Positions 9,288 to 18,476 are shown, numbered from the stretch's first letter. The stretch: 64,000 bases of DNA from RECM01 sp047921215 (GCA_047921215.1 JBLRWO010000003.1:1-64000), one strand, 5' to 3'. Notes: generated by a model not told the origin, from the letters alone. Translations and numbers: made by a program.

Positions 9288-10433
9288 ATGGAAAAAAACA
9301 GACGTAAAATCATTATCCGGATCACCCTGGGCCTGCTGTTCATTGCTGCCATCGTGTATGGATTCTGGCCGCAGGCCATTCCCGTTCAGACGGCGACGGT
9401 TGAGCGGGGTCCGCTTCAGGTTATTGTTGAGGAGGAGGGGGAAACCCGTGTAACCGAGCGGTTCATCATCACATCGCCCCTGACGGCGCATGTACGCCGC
9501 ATTGACCTGAAAGCCGGGGATTTGGTGGAACAGGGCCAGGCGCTGGCCCGGCTCGACCCGCCACAGCCGGTCATACTGGATGCACGAACCCACGCCGGTG
9601 CCAGTGCCAGGGTTGAATCTGCCGAAGCCATGCTTGAGCAGGCCGAAACGGCTGCAAACCGGGCCCTTAACGAACGCGACCGTATCGCGCGGCTGGCAGA
9701 GGGCGGATCCGCCACCCAACAGGCCCTCGATATGGCCATGGCGGATGCCAGTCAGGCCATTGCTGCACGAAACACGGCACAGGCCGAGCTTGCGGCCGCA
9801 AGGGCTGCCATTGGACAGGGAACGGCTTCCTCATCCTCCGGCGAAACAGTACGTTCACCCGTTTCAGGACGCATTCTGACCGTTCACCGCCAGAGCGAAG
9901 GGCACATCAATCCCGGCGAGCCGATCATGGAAATCGGCGATACCGGCAACCTTGAAATCCGTGTGGAGATCCGGTCGCAGGATGCCGTCCGCATACAGCC
10001 CGGCACCCGTGTGATCATCGACCAGTGGGGCGGCGATCATGAACTCGAAGCCGTGGTAAGGCGGGTGGAACCCCAGGGGTTCACCGTCATATCGGCACTC
10101 GGCGTGGAAGAAAAAAGAGTGCTGGTCATTTCCGATTTTGTAGCACCGGCCGAAGAACGGGAATCGCTCGGTTCCGGGTTCCGGGTACTGGCCCGGTTTG
10201 TAATCTGGGAAGATGAGGATGTGCTTCAGGTACCCACCGGCGCCCTCTTCCGCACCGGAAACGGATGGGGCGTCTTTACCGCCGAAAACGGAACGGCCGT
10301 CAAGAAAGAGGTAACGCTCGGTCACCGGGCCGGACTTGCCGCACAGGTCATTTCGGGCCTGTCGGAGGGCGATATCGTAATAATTCATCCCGACAATGCC
10401 ATTGCAGACGGCGTTCGGATACGTACGGATTGA
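9288..10433 (+). CDS. HlyD/RND-type periplasmic adaptor
   Basis: This is the membrane-fusion protein that bridges the permease and TolC. It has an N-terminal membrane anchor (about residues 10-25), a lipoyl half-motif with LKAGDLVEQGQALARLD near residue 75, an Ala/Glu-rich helical hairpin at about 110-175, the second lipoyl half (VRSPVSGRI) near 185, and beta-barrel domains to residue 381. The ATG directly follows the permease TAG, so it is translationally coupled. Its presence completes a TolC-ATPase-permease-adaptor set encoded in one direction. Confidence 0.93.
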   Translation: MEKNRRKIIIRITLGLLFIAAIVYGFWPQAIPVQTATVERGPLQVIVEEEGETRVTERFIITSPLTAHVRRIDLKAGDLVEQGQALARLDPPQPVILDARTHAGASARVESAEAMLEQAETAANRALNERDRIARLAEGGSATQQALDMAMADASQAIAARNTAQAELAAARAAIGQGTASSSSGETVRSPVSGRILTVHRQSEGHINPGEPIMEIGDTGNLEIRVEIRSQDAVRIQPGTRVIIDQWGGDHELEAVVRRVEPQGFTVISALGVEEKRVLVISDFVAPAEERESLGSGFRVLARFVIWEDEDVLQVPTGALFRTGNGWGVFTAENGTAVKKEVTLGHRAGLAAQVISGLSEGDIVIIHPDNAIADGVRIRTD

Positions 10434-10440
10434 AAGTGAT

Positions 10441-10614
10441 TTTTTCGAACTTATGCGAACTTATACGGACTCATACAGACTGATATGGACTATCGCGACT
10501 TATGCGGACTGCTGCGGAATAATGCGGAATAATGCGACTTTATACGATCTTATGCGAACTGCTGCCGAATAACGCTATGACACACCCTGACACATCAAAA
10601 TATTTCCTGACACA
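10441..10614 (+). repeat. Decamer-phased array, about 17 units
   Basis: From 10441 the spacer runs in 10-base steps of the type TTATGCGGAC; nearly every unit carries GAC, GACT or GAAT at the same phase, with one 9-base step near 10491-10500. After about 10577 the word changes to TGACACA, at 10578, 10588 and 10608, still on the same 10-base grid. It fills most of the gap between the adaptor and the SGNH hydrolase gene. Confidence 0.8.
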
Positions 10615-10626
10615 AACAGATACAGC

Positions 10627-11418
10627 ATGACTACCAATGAAATCTTCCCAAAACACTTCGCGGTTCAACTGTTCACTTGTTCACCTGTTCACTTGTTCAC
10701 AAGAATAGTATTGCCCCTAATCCTCTTCAGTATTCTGATCACCTCACCGGGTTTAACTGCGTCTGCCCAGACACCCGACCGCGTGCCCGACCCTGATCCC
10801 CACCGGTTCCCGCAGGAGATTGCCGCATTTGAAAACTGGGATGCCAGAAATTCAACTCCGGGAAACGCCATCCTTTTTGTGGGCAGCTCCAGCATCCGCC
10901 TGTGGAAAACCGCGGAGGCCTTTCCCGCGTACCCTGTAATAAACCGGGGATTCGGCGGATCGCACATCCCCGACATGATCTACCACTACGACCGGGTGAT
11001 CGGCCGGCACGATCCTGCACTGATCGTCTTCTACTCAGGCGAAAACGATGTGGCAAGCGGTGTGCCCCTCGAGCAGGTTTTCGATGACTATACCCGCCTT
11101 TCCGGCCGCATCCTCAATGATTTCCCGGATGCAGAGCTTCTCTACATCAGCATCAAACCAAGCAACAGCAGGATTCAGCACTCCGCGAATTTTTCGGCGT
11201 TCAACCGCATGGTTGAGAACTTCAACCGCGGCAACCACCGGCTGCACTACATCGACATGGCCACAGCCCTGACCAGCGACGGGATGTTGCCCGATGACGC
11301 TTTTTTCGTGTCGGACCAGCTTCATCTGAACGAATCAGGCTATGAGGCCTGGAACCGGCTGCTGCGCCCTGTGCTGAAGCAGCTTTATACAAAAACCATT
11401 GACATAAGTGACCCCTGA
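10627..11418 (+). CDS. SGNH/GDSL hydrolase, exported
   Basis: This is an esterase/acetylhydrolase-type enzyme. The catalytic blocks are VGSSSIR (Ser, about residue 82), NRGFGGS (Gly), GENDV (Asn) and DQLHLN with the Asp and His of block V near 240. A hydrophobic stretch from about residue 27 ending in ASAQ looks like a signal peptide. The start is doubtful: the ATG at 10627 gives an odd 22-residue leader encoded by the octamer repeat at 10654-10700, while TTG 10693 would give a normal signal peptide. No clear ribosome-binding site is visible before either. Substrate unknown. Confidence 0.82.
   Translation: MTTNEIFPKHFAVQLFTCSPVHLFTRIVLPLILFSILITSPGLTASAQTPDRVPDPDPHRFPQEIAAFENWDARNSTPGNAILFVGSSSIRLWKTAEAFPAYPVINRGFGGSHIPDMIYHYDRVIGRHDPALIVFYSGENDVASGVPLEQVFDDYTRLSGRILNDFPDAELLYISIKPSNSRIQHSANFSAFNRMVENFNRGNHRLHYIDMATALTSDGMLPDDAFFVSDQLHLNESGYEAWNRLLRPVLKQLYTKTIDISDP
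10654..10700 (-). repeat. Octamer array, inverted copy at the hydrolase 5' end
   Basis: Read on the minus strand it is a run of GAACANGT-type octamers closed by GAACCGCG and AAGTG, the same cap as at 6821-6850. It has more octamer units than that copy. It overlaps the possible leader codons of the SGNH hydrolase. Confidence 0.75.
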
Positions 11419-11437
11419 CTTCGGGTAAGCAGGTGAT

Positions 11438-12754
11438 ATGAGGCAGACCAATAAGGATGTACTGATTGTTGGAGTGGCCCTGTTCGCCATGTTCTTCGGG
11501 GCCGGGAACCTGATATTCCCGCCCTACATGGGTTTGCTTGCCGGTACCAACTGGCAGTGGGCCCTGATTGGTTTTCTCGCTACGGGCATCGGGCTGCCGT
11601 TGCTGGGCATTGTGGCTGCCGCCAGGGCTGGAGGTACCGTTGAGGATATGGGCCGCAGGGTCGGACCCCGGTTCGGGCGGCTGCTGGGTATCATGATCAT
11701 ACTGGCCATCGGCCCTCTTCTGGCCATACCGCGGACCGGTGCCACGGCCTTTGAACTGGGTATACGCCCGTCGATGCCCGGCTTTTCAACAGTTCTGTTC
11801 TCCATAATCTTTTTTTCCGTTACACTCTGGTTCGCCCTGAACCGGTCGGCCGTGGTTGACAAGATCGGCAAATTTCTAACCCCTTTTCTGATCCTCACCC
11901 TGGCTTGGATTATCCTGAGAGGCGTTTTCTATCCGCTGGGTACCATCGCTGAAACGGACCTGACCGGGGTGGCAGGGCGCGGGTTCAGGGAGGGCTACCA
12001 GACCATGGATGCGCTGGCTTCCCTTGTTTTCGCACAGATTGTGATTGGTACCCTGATATTGAAGGGCTACGATAATGTGAAAGACCAGGTAAAGATGGCC
12101 TCGGCAGCGGGAGGTATCGCAGCCCTTGGCCTGGGCGTTGTATACGGCGGGCTGATGTACCTGGGTGCCACTGCCAGCTCAGCCTTCCCACCGTCTGTTG
12201 AACGTACCAACCTGCTGATTGCCATCGCCGGCGGACTGATGGGCGACAGCGGCAAAATAGTGCTCGGACTGGCCGTAAGCCTGGCCTGTCTCACCACTGC
12301 CATCGGGCTTACTGCCACGGTGGCCGACTATTTCAGCAACATGTCGGACAACCGGGCGGGGTACAAGCTGATTGCAGTGGCCACAGTGGTCTTCAGCGGC
12401 GTATTTGCGACAGTGGGTGTAACCACTATCGTGAATGTGGCCTTTCCGCTGCTCATCACCGTTTACCCGGTTGCCATCGCCCTGATCGTGCTCACCCTGA
12501 TCGGCGGCACCATTGCACACCGCGCCGTTTATACCGGGGCCGTAACCGGGGGCCTGCTCATCAGCATTCCGGAGGCCCTTACCGCAGCAGGAATGCCCGT
12601 GGGATTCCTCAACCTGCTTGTGAAAAAAATCCCCTTTGCCGGTGCAGGATTCGCCTGGATCATCCCGGTAATTGCCGGTACGCTGATCGGGTTAATTGTT
12701 GCCCGGTTCCAAAGTAAGCAGGAAAATGTTCCTCCGGCATCAATCAACCGTTAA
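11438..12754 (+). CDS. brnQ: Branched-chain amino acid:cation symporter (LIVCS)
   Basis: This is a sodium (or proton)-coupled importer of leucine, isoleucine and valine in the inner membrane. The 438-residue protein is hydrophobic throughout with about 12 helices and starts with the family hallmark FAMFFGAGNLIFPP at about residues 16-29. The start at ATG 11438 is the only one that keeps this region. It follows the SGNH gene by 19 bases, so the two may be co-transcribed. Its 3' end runs directly into a 13-base-period repeat array. Confidence 0.95.
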   Translation: MRQTNKDVLIVGVALFAMFFGAGNLIFPPYMGLLAGTNWQWALIGFLATGIGLPLLGIVAAARAGGTVEDMGRRVGPRFGRLLGIMIILAIGPLLAIPRTGATAFELGIRPSMPGFSTVLFSIIFFSVTLWFALNRSAVVDKIGKFLTPFLILTLAWIILRGVFYPLGTIAETDLTGVAGRGFREGYQTMDALASLVFAQIVIGTLILKGYDNVKDQVKMASAAGGIAALGLGVVYGGLMYLGATASSAFPPSVERTNLLIAIAGGLMGDSGKIVLGLAVSLACLTTAIGLTATVADYFSNMSDNRAGYKLIAVATVVFSGVFATVGVTTIVNVAFPLLITVYPVAIALIVLTLIGGTIAHRAVYTGAVTGGLLISIPEALTAAGMPVGFLNLLVKKIPFAGAGFAWIIPVIAGTLIGLIVARFQSKQENVPPASINR

Positions 12755-12886
12755 TATCAACCATCTTTACAACTATTAGCAACATCTGTCCACATCAACT
12801 AATCACAGTAACCATTCGCACAAACCTGCAATATCAATCGGCTTTATCAAACGGCAGAATCAACCTTGCTTTTACACCTGGTGATT
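12732..12886 (+). repeat. 13-base-period degenerate array
   Basis: Starting within the last brnQ codons, the word CAAC(C) or a close variant recurs at 12745, 12758, 12770, 12796, 12809, 12822, 12835, 12848 and 12861, that is every 13 bases with one 12-base step; units often end in AT. The rest of the gap to 13108 holds a two-copy 15-mer at 13010-13039 and no gene I can see. Confidence 0.65.
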
Positions 12887-13009
12887 TAATCCGCAGTGCT
12901 GTTGAAATTTTCATCGAACCGTGAAACGGCGAATGTTCAGATTATTTTGAGAGAATACCTATTTTCCGGCGCATGATTCCACAGTGTGCTGCACTGGCGG
13001 GTTCGAATG

Positions 13010-13039
13010 GACCTGCATCAGTGAGACCTGCATCAGTGA
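13010..13039 (+). repeat. Two tandem 15-mers
   Basis: GACCTGCATCAGTGA occurs twice in immediate succession, about 70 bases before the ATP-grasp gene. Confidence 0.8.
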
Positions 13040-13108
13040 AAAGTCCCATACCCCAGCCCTGCTTCATTAATGCCGTGCTGTGAGACTCCATCAATTCAAC
13101 ACACCCAT

Positions 13109-14023
13109 ATGACCCACCCAAAGGCCGATATAGCACTGCTCACCGACCACCGGTATGCCGCGAAAACCGCATCCAGAGATGACTGGTACCTCGGTAACAT
13201 CCTCCGTGACGACGGTCTGCTGCAGAAAGCGCTCGAAGAACGCGCCCTGACATCGGTCCGCATCGACTGGGCCAGCCCCGATGTAGACTGGTCGGCATTC
13301 CGGTGTGCCGTGTTCCGCACCACGTGGGACTATTTTGAACGGATTTCGGAGTTTACTGCCTGGCTGAACCGCATCGAACCGCAGGTCAGGCTGTGCAACG
13401 AGGCTGCGATCATCTGGTGGAATCTGGACAAGCACTATCTCGCCGACCTTGAATCGCGGGGCGTACCAGTGGTGGCTACCCGGTTTATCGAACCCGGAAC
13501 AGCCGTTAGCCTGACCGGCCTGCTCGAAGAGACCGGCTGGGATGAAGCCGTACTCAAGCCCTGTGTATCGGGTGGGGCGCGGCATACCTACCGGCTAAAC
13601 CGAGCAAGTGCCGGTGAGCTTCAGACTGCCGTTCAGCCGCTGCTGGCCGTTGAGTCGTTCCTGTTGCAGCCGTTCATCAACGATGTGGTGATCACCGGGG
13701 AGGACTCGCTGATTGTCATCGACGGGCAGTACACCCACGCCATCCGGAAAGTGGCCAAACCCGGTGATTTCCGCGTTCAGGACGACCACGGGGGCACCGT
13801 GCACGACTGCCGGCCCGAACCGGAACAGATCAGGCTGGCCGAACAGGCCATGGCAGCATGCAACCCCGTGCCTGCCTACGGACGTGTTGATATGGTCCGC
13901 GATAATACAGGGAGGTGGTCGGTAATCGAGCTCGAGCTCATCGAGCCGGAACTGTGGCTGCGGAACCATCCGCCGGCCGCAACGCATTTGGCAGAAGCCA
14001 TCGCACGGGTTGCCGGAGCTTGA
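13109..14023 (+). CDS. ATP-grasp domain protein (glutathione-synthetase/RimK-like)
   Basis: This is a cytoplasmic ligase of the ATP-grasp fold. The ATG at 13109 gives the natural start MTHPKADIALL; the in-frame ATG at 13070 would add a cysteine-rich leader with no family look. The ATP-binding Lys is in EAVLKPCVSGGARHTY at about residues 150-165, and the Mg-binding acidic cluster is in VIELELIEPELWL near residue 280. The 304-residue length fits stand-alone ATP-grasp proteins of the prokaryotic glutathione synthetase/RimK group. The substrate cannot be told. It is a single gene between repeat-bearing spacers. Confidence 0.8.
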   Translation: MTHPKADIALLTDHRYAAKTASRDDWYLGNILRDDGLLQKALEERALTSVRIDWASPDVDWSAFRCAVFRTTWDYFERISEFTAWLNRIEPQVRLCNEAAIIWWNLDKHYLADLESRGVPVVATRFIEPGTAVSLTGLLEETGWDEAVLKPCVSGGARHTYRLNRASAGELQTAVQPLLAVESFLLQPFINDVVITGEDSLIVIDGQYTHAIRKVAKPGDFRVQDDHGGTVHDCRPEPEQIRLAEQAMAACNPVPAYGRVDMVRDNTGRWSVIELELIEPELWLRNHPPAATHLAEAIARVAGA

Positions 14024-14130
14024 GATATTGATTTTGCAGGACCGACGCGCGGTTTGACGGAGCCTGAGATATTGATTTTACCGGGGCTATCGCACAGATT
14101 GCCGGCGGTTGAGTTACTGACCTGAATTTT
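13998..14130 (+). repeat. Three degenerate 44-45 bp copies spanning a stop codon
   Basis: The last codons of the ATP-grasp gene (ATCGCACGGGTTGCCGGAGC then TTGAGATATTGA) are repeated twice beyond the stop: TTGAG/CTGAG motifs recur at about 14021, 14065 and 14110. CGCACAGATTGCCGGCGG near 14090-14107 mirrors the coding copy. The array looks like a tandem duplication of the gene's 3' end. Confidence 0.65.
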
Positions 14131-14241
14131 GCACCCCCAAACTTCCGGTACCTGACAGTAACCTCCGTGTAGCCATAAAAACATTCTGTAGTCCATTAAA
14201 ATAGATGACACGGATGTCAGAATCCTGTATTTTGACCGGAG

Positions 14242-14255
14242 TGATAACGTTAACA
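14242..14255. promoter_or_regulatory. LacI-family-type operator
   Basis: TGATAACGTTAACA is a near-perfect palindrome with the central CG typical of LacI/GalR-family sites. It sits just after a possible -7 box (TATTTTGA at 14229-14236) and 94 bases before the secreted protein gene, a position suited to repression. The rest of 14131-14348 shows no gene. Confidence 0.55.
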
Positions 14256-14348
14256 CTGTTCCGGATTTCTCACATCAGGACCTTGCGGCTGATGGATCGG
14301 CTCTTGATCTGGTAAAGTGTCTATCTATATACATCCAGTCCTATTACT

Positions 14349-15749
14349 ATGGAAAATGCACTAAAAGCTATAAAAACCTCCGGTTTTACCCTTCTGATGA
14401 TACTCCTTGCTGCCACCACTGTTTACGGGCAACGCACACAACTTGAATATGCACCGGCACCTGTTGCCAATCCGCTCAAGGGGCTGGTTCCTTATGCGGG
14501 TGTGGGCGACGATGTTTTTCCGCACACCATGGAATTCAGTTATTTCCGCCTCAGTGATGTGATGACCGGTTACGACAGCTACAACTGGCAGCCCCTCGAA
14601 GAACTGCTCGATGCCGTGTCAGGCAGAGGACGTCAGGCGATTTTCCGCATCCACCTGGAATGGCCGAACAGAACGGACCTGATTCCCGGTTTTCTGCTCG
14701 ACGACGGGCTGAAAGTTTTCAAATATCTGAATACGAATACGCAGCCGCATCCGCCGTCGGATGTCGAAACCCCCGACTACGAGGATGTGAACCTACGGCG
14801 GGCGCTGACCAATCTCATTGCCGCACTTGGCCAACGGTACGATGGCGATCCCCGGATTGGGTTTATCACAGCCGGGCTGCTCGGCACCTGGGGTGAATGG
14901 CACACCTACCCGAGGGATGACCTGTTTGCTTCAAAAACCGTACAGGCCGAGATCATGGACGCTTACGAAGCCGCATTCAATATCACGCCCGTCCTGTTGC
15001 GCTATCCCGCCGGCGAAGATGACCCTGTTTATGTTTCAAACGCAGACCGGCCGTTTGGTTACCACGACGACTCCTTTGGCTGGGCCACCATACCCACCAG
15101 CGATCAGGGCCAGGAGTGGTATTACATGAACCTGCTGGCCGAAGCCGGTCCCGCTGCCCTCGAAAAATGGAAGAAACAACCCATAGGTGGTGAAATACGT
15201 CCCGAAGCATGGGGTAAAATTTTCGACCCCGCTCCGCAGGACACCAACATCCAGGATTTTGGGAAATCTGTGGATCAGACACACGTAAGCTGGCTCATGG
15301 ATTCCGGCATGTTCCGGGAAATCCCGGGCGAAGAAAGAATGAATCGGGCCCTGGCCGAAGTACGGCGGATGGGGTATGAATTCCACATCCCTGCGGTAAC
15401 AACCGGGGATGCTGGCAATAATGTACTGTCGGTACAGATCGAACTTGAAAACCGCGGAGTGGCCCCGTTTTATTACGATTGGAAGGGTGAATACGGACTG
15501 ATTGCGGATGGCCGTTTGATAAAAACCTTCCCCGCAGCGGGTACACTCACGGGGCTTTTGCCCGGCGACAACCCCCGTATATGGGCGGAAGAACTTGATG
15601 TATCGGATGTATCAGCAGGCGATTACATACTGGCTGTGAGGGTTCCGAACCCCTTGCCCGCAGGGCTGCCAGTCCGGTTCGCCAATGCGGCACAGGATCG
15701 GGATGTGCCGGGCTGGCTTTCGCTAACCCGGGTGACTATCAGGGATTAA
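14349..15749 (+). CDS. Secreted DUF4832-like protein
   Basis: The exported 466-residue protein has a signal peptide at about residues 1-28 (cleavage near VYGQ). The body resembles the DUF4832 group, a TIM-barrel-like family of unknown activity often found with glycan genes: NPLKGLVPY near residue 40, and GLLGTWGEWHTY near 178, where Glu could be catalytic. A beta-sandwich-like C-terminal part follows from about residue 350. A LacI-type operator lies upstream, which fits sugar-responsive control. I can name the family only tentatively; the enzyme activity is unknown. Confidence 0.7.
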   Translation: MENALKAIKTSGFTLLMILLAATTVYGQRTQLEYAPAPVANPLKGLVPYAGVGDDVFPHTMEFSYFRLSDVMTGYDSYNWQPLEELLDAVSGRGRQAIFRIHLEWPNRTDLIPGFLLDDGLKVFKYLNTNTQPHPPSDVETPDYEDVNLRRALTNLIAALGQRYDGDPRIGFITAGLLGTWGEWHTYPRDDLFASKTVQAEIMDAYEAAFNITPVLLRYPAGEDDPVYVSNADRPFGYHDDSFGWATIPTSDQGQEWYYMNLLAEAGPAALEKWKKQPIGGEIRPEAWGKIFDPAPQDTNIQDFGKSVDQTHVSWLMDSGMFREIPGEERMNRALAEVRRMGYEFHIPAVTTGDAGNNVLSVQIELENRGVAPFYYDWKGEYGLIADGRLIKTFPAAGTLTGLLPGDNPRIWAEELDVSDVSAGDYILAVRVPNPLPAGLPVRFANAAQDRDVPGWLSLTRVTIRD

Positions 15750-16079
15750 ACACTATCAACATCCGCCTTTTTTACGTGGCTGAACGGCGTGCAGGATATT
15801 CTGTGCCCAACTGATATCCGTAAAAGTGTATCAGGATCATAGAAACCGGTTATATCTGGCTCAATCACAGGCGGCTTAACCGGGATAAACCGGTTATAAG
15901 GTTGAACGATATTCCCGGTCGCCAACAGGTAAAGTGGGAATGGTGAATCCACAACCCGGGCACAACTCAAGCGATTTATGGTTATCTTGGCCGGTAAATT
16001 GTTCTATCCGGTGGTTTGCCGGGCAGCCTCAACCGGTGCCCCGCCACATTCCCACAACTAACCAGCTACCATTTTTCAA
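15750..16079. other. Intergenic spacer before glnS
   Basis: The 330 bases carry no gene I can support. The word AAACCGGTTAT appears twice (about 15841 and 15888) around AACCGGGATAAACC, giving weak dyad symmetry. Function unknown. Confidence 0.5.
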
Positions 16080-17792
16080 ATGTCTGATATTTCCCCCGAA
16101 GAGCGTACATCCAAAAATTTCCTGGAAGAGATCGTCGAAAAAGACCTCACTGAAGGTCGCTATACCTCCATTCTGACCCGTTTCCCGCCCGAACCGAACG
16201 GCTATCTGCATATCGGCCACGCCAAGTCGATCAGCGTCAATTTCGGGCTGGCAGAATCCTACGGCGGCGCCACCAATCTGCGTTTCGACGATACCAACCC
16301 CTTAACCGAGTCGGTCGAATACGTCGAAAACATCAAGCGGGATGTGCATTGGCTCGGGTATCAGTGGAAAAAAGAACTGTATGCCAGCGACTATTTCGAA
16401 ACGCTGTTCGGTTTTGCCGTTCAGCTGATCCGCGACGGCCTGGCGTATGTGGATGATTCCACATCCGAGGAAATTGCCGCACTGAAGGGCACCCCGACCA
16501 GTCCGGGAATCGACAGTCCCTACCGTAGCCGCACCCCGGAAGAGAACGAAGACCTGTTCCGTAAAATGCGGGATGGAGCGTTTCCCGACGGCTCCCGGAC
16601 TCTCCGTGCAAAAATCGACATGGCCTCGCCGAACATGCTTATGCGCGACCCGGTGATCTACCGCATCAAACATGCGCATCACCACCGTACCGGCGACGCC
16701 TGGTGCATCTACCCGACCTACGATTTCGCTCACGGACAAAGCGACGCCATCGAGAAGATCACCCATTCCATCTGCACCCTCGAATTTCTGTCGCACCGCG
16801 AGCTGTACGACTGGTTCATCGAAAAACTGGGCCTGTTCCCCTCCAGGCAGTATGAATTCGCCCGCCTCAACCTTTCGTACACCATCATGAGCAAGCGAAA
16901 ACTGCTGCAGCTCGTTACCGAGGGCCATGTGGACGGATGGGATGATCCGCGGATGCCGACCATCTCCGGTCTCCGCCGCCGCGGCTACACGCCGGTTGCC
17001 ATCCGCGATTTCTGCGCCCGGATCGGTGTGGCCAAACGCGACAACCTGATCGACATGTCGCTGCTCGAATTCTGCGCCCGCGAAAACCTGAACAAGATTT
17101 CTCTCCGCCGCATGGTGGTGCTCGACCCCGTTAAAGTGGTCATAACCAACTGGCCGGATGGCAAGGTCGAGATGCTAGAAAGTGAAAACAATCCTGAAGA
17201 CCCCGGCACCGGGTTCCGCGAGATCCCTTTCGGGGGCGAACTGTACATTGAGCGGGATGATTTCATGGAAGTCGCTCCCAAAAAATTCTTCCGCCTTTCG
17301 CCCGGCAACAGCGTGCGCCTGAAGAGTGCCTACATCATAACCTGCGACGATTTCTCAAAGGATGAGGATGGCAACATCACCGAAATCCGCTGCACCTATT
17401 ATCCCGACAGCCGAAGCGGCAGCGATACGTCGGGCATCAAAGCCAAGGGAACCCTGCACTGGGTGAGCGTACCCCATGCAGTGAATGTGGAAGTGCGCCA
17501 GTACGACCGGCTGTTCCGGGTTATGGACCCGTCCGATGAAGAGGGCCATTTCCTGGACTACATCAATCCGGAAAGTCTTACGGTTATTGATAACGCCATG
17601 GCCGAACCGGCCCTTGCAGATGATGCACGGGAATCGTCTGATGATACGGGCAGCATCAGCGACGGAACCGGACCCCACTACCAGTTCATGCGGAAAGGGT
17701 ACTACTTCCCGGACAAGTCATCACAACCCGGCAAGCTTGTATACAACCAGACCGTGGCACTGCGGGATACCTGGGCGAAGGTGAACAAGTGA
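16080..17792 (+). CDS. glnS: Glutamine--tRNA ligase
   Basis: This enzyme charges tRNA-Gln with glutamine in the cytoplasm. It is a class I synthetase with PPEPNGYLHIGHAKS (HIGH at residues 44-47) and the KMSKS equivalent IMSKRK at 269-274. The anticodon-binding beta-barrels fill residues 340-570, and the total length of 570 is normal. Having GlnRS means the organism need not rely solely on the GluRS/GatCAB route. An acidic, low-complexity insert (ADDARESSDDTGS) is seen near residues 517-530 before the final conserved block. Confidence 0.96.
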   Translation: MSDISPEERTSKNFLEEIVEKDLTEGRYTSILTRFPPEPNGYLHIGHAKSISVNFGLAESYGGATNLRFDDTNPLTESVEYVENIKRDVHWLGYQWKKELYASDYFETLFGFAVQLIRDGLAYVDDSTSEEIAALKGTPTSPGIDSPYRSRTPEENEDLFRKMRDGAFPDGSRTLRAKIDMASPNMLMRDPVIYRIKHAHHHRTGDAWCIYPTYDFAHGQSDAIEKITHSICTLEFLSHRELYDWFIEKLGLFPSRQYEFARLNLSYTIMSKRKLLQLVTEGHVDGWDDPRMPTISGLRRRGYTPVAIRDFCARIGVAKRDNLIDMSLLEFCARENLNKISLRRMVVLDPVKVVITNWPDGKVEMLESENNPEDPGTGFREIPFGGELYIERDDFMEVAPKKFFRLSPGNSVRLKSAYIITCDDFSKDEDGNITEIRCTYYPDSRSGSDTSGIKAKGTLHWVSVPHAVNVEVRQYDRLFRVMDPSDEEGHFLDYINPESLTVIDNAMAEPALADDARESSDDTGSISDGTGPHYQFMRKGYYFPDKSSQPGKLVYNQTVALRDTWAKVNK

Positions 17793-17844
17793 GAACCATT
17801 CTTGCGAAAGCTGTTTTAACAGTGTAGTCATTCCCGCGACCGCT

Positions 17845-18334
17845 TCACTCCTCGAATACGAGGGCATCCGGGTCGGCACCAAGATCTTTCAGATACTCCA
17901 TTATCGCTTCATTAAACGGCTTGGGCCCGCAAACATAGAATGCCTGGCCGAAATCATCAATCGTTGATTCCAGAAACTCCTTGTCGATAAACCCGTCGAG
18001 AAAGATATGTTCATTGGTCGGCTCATCGGTTATCACATTGATTAACCGGTCTCCCAGAATGGTTTCAAACTCTTCTTTCAGAATAATATCTTTCTCCGTT
18101 TTACTGGAAAAAATGAGCGTGTTCCTGCCAATCTTTCCTTTTTTGTGGAGATCACGAAATATGGCAATGAAAGGTGTTACCCCGGCACCACCGGCCAGAA
18201 AGACCCCGGGCTCTTTATATTCAATGGCCCCCACGGATCATCAATGATCAGGCTGTCTCCGGTTTTTCAAACCTGATCTGTTTCACATCGTGCGTGACGT
18301 TTTGAATATCTGTGATTTTAAGTGTATGTGACAT
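17845..18334 (-). pseudogene. Broken flavodoxin reductase/FNR-family gene
   Basis: On the minus strand an ATG at 18334, preceded by GGGGAG, opens MSHTLKITDIQNV, a typical start of small FAD/NAD(P) reductases, and stops after 28 codons. The NAD-binding part (GVFLAGGAGVTPFIAI and YVCGPKPFNEAIM) continues in another frame to 17845. Two lesions are visible. About 60 codons of the FAD-binding barrel are missing, with the short word CCGGAGAC at the join. One G is lacking in the run at about 18230, so that GDSLIIDDPWG and AIEYKEPG are in different frames. The downstream piece alone (129 codons from a GTG) is unlikely to work. Confidence 0.8.
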
Positions 18335-18476
18335 TTTTGTCTCCCCGTTAATTCTTATTTACTTAAATAAAATTTACATAAATAAAACAAGGAGGTACAT
18401 CAATTCATTCAGACTATTACAGAAATCAGCGGTTTCCATTTGCTGGCAGAAAATCCGATATCCGGGCACACTAAAT

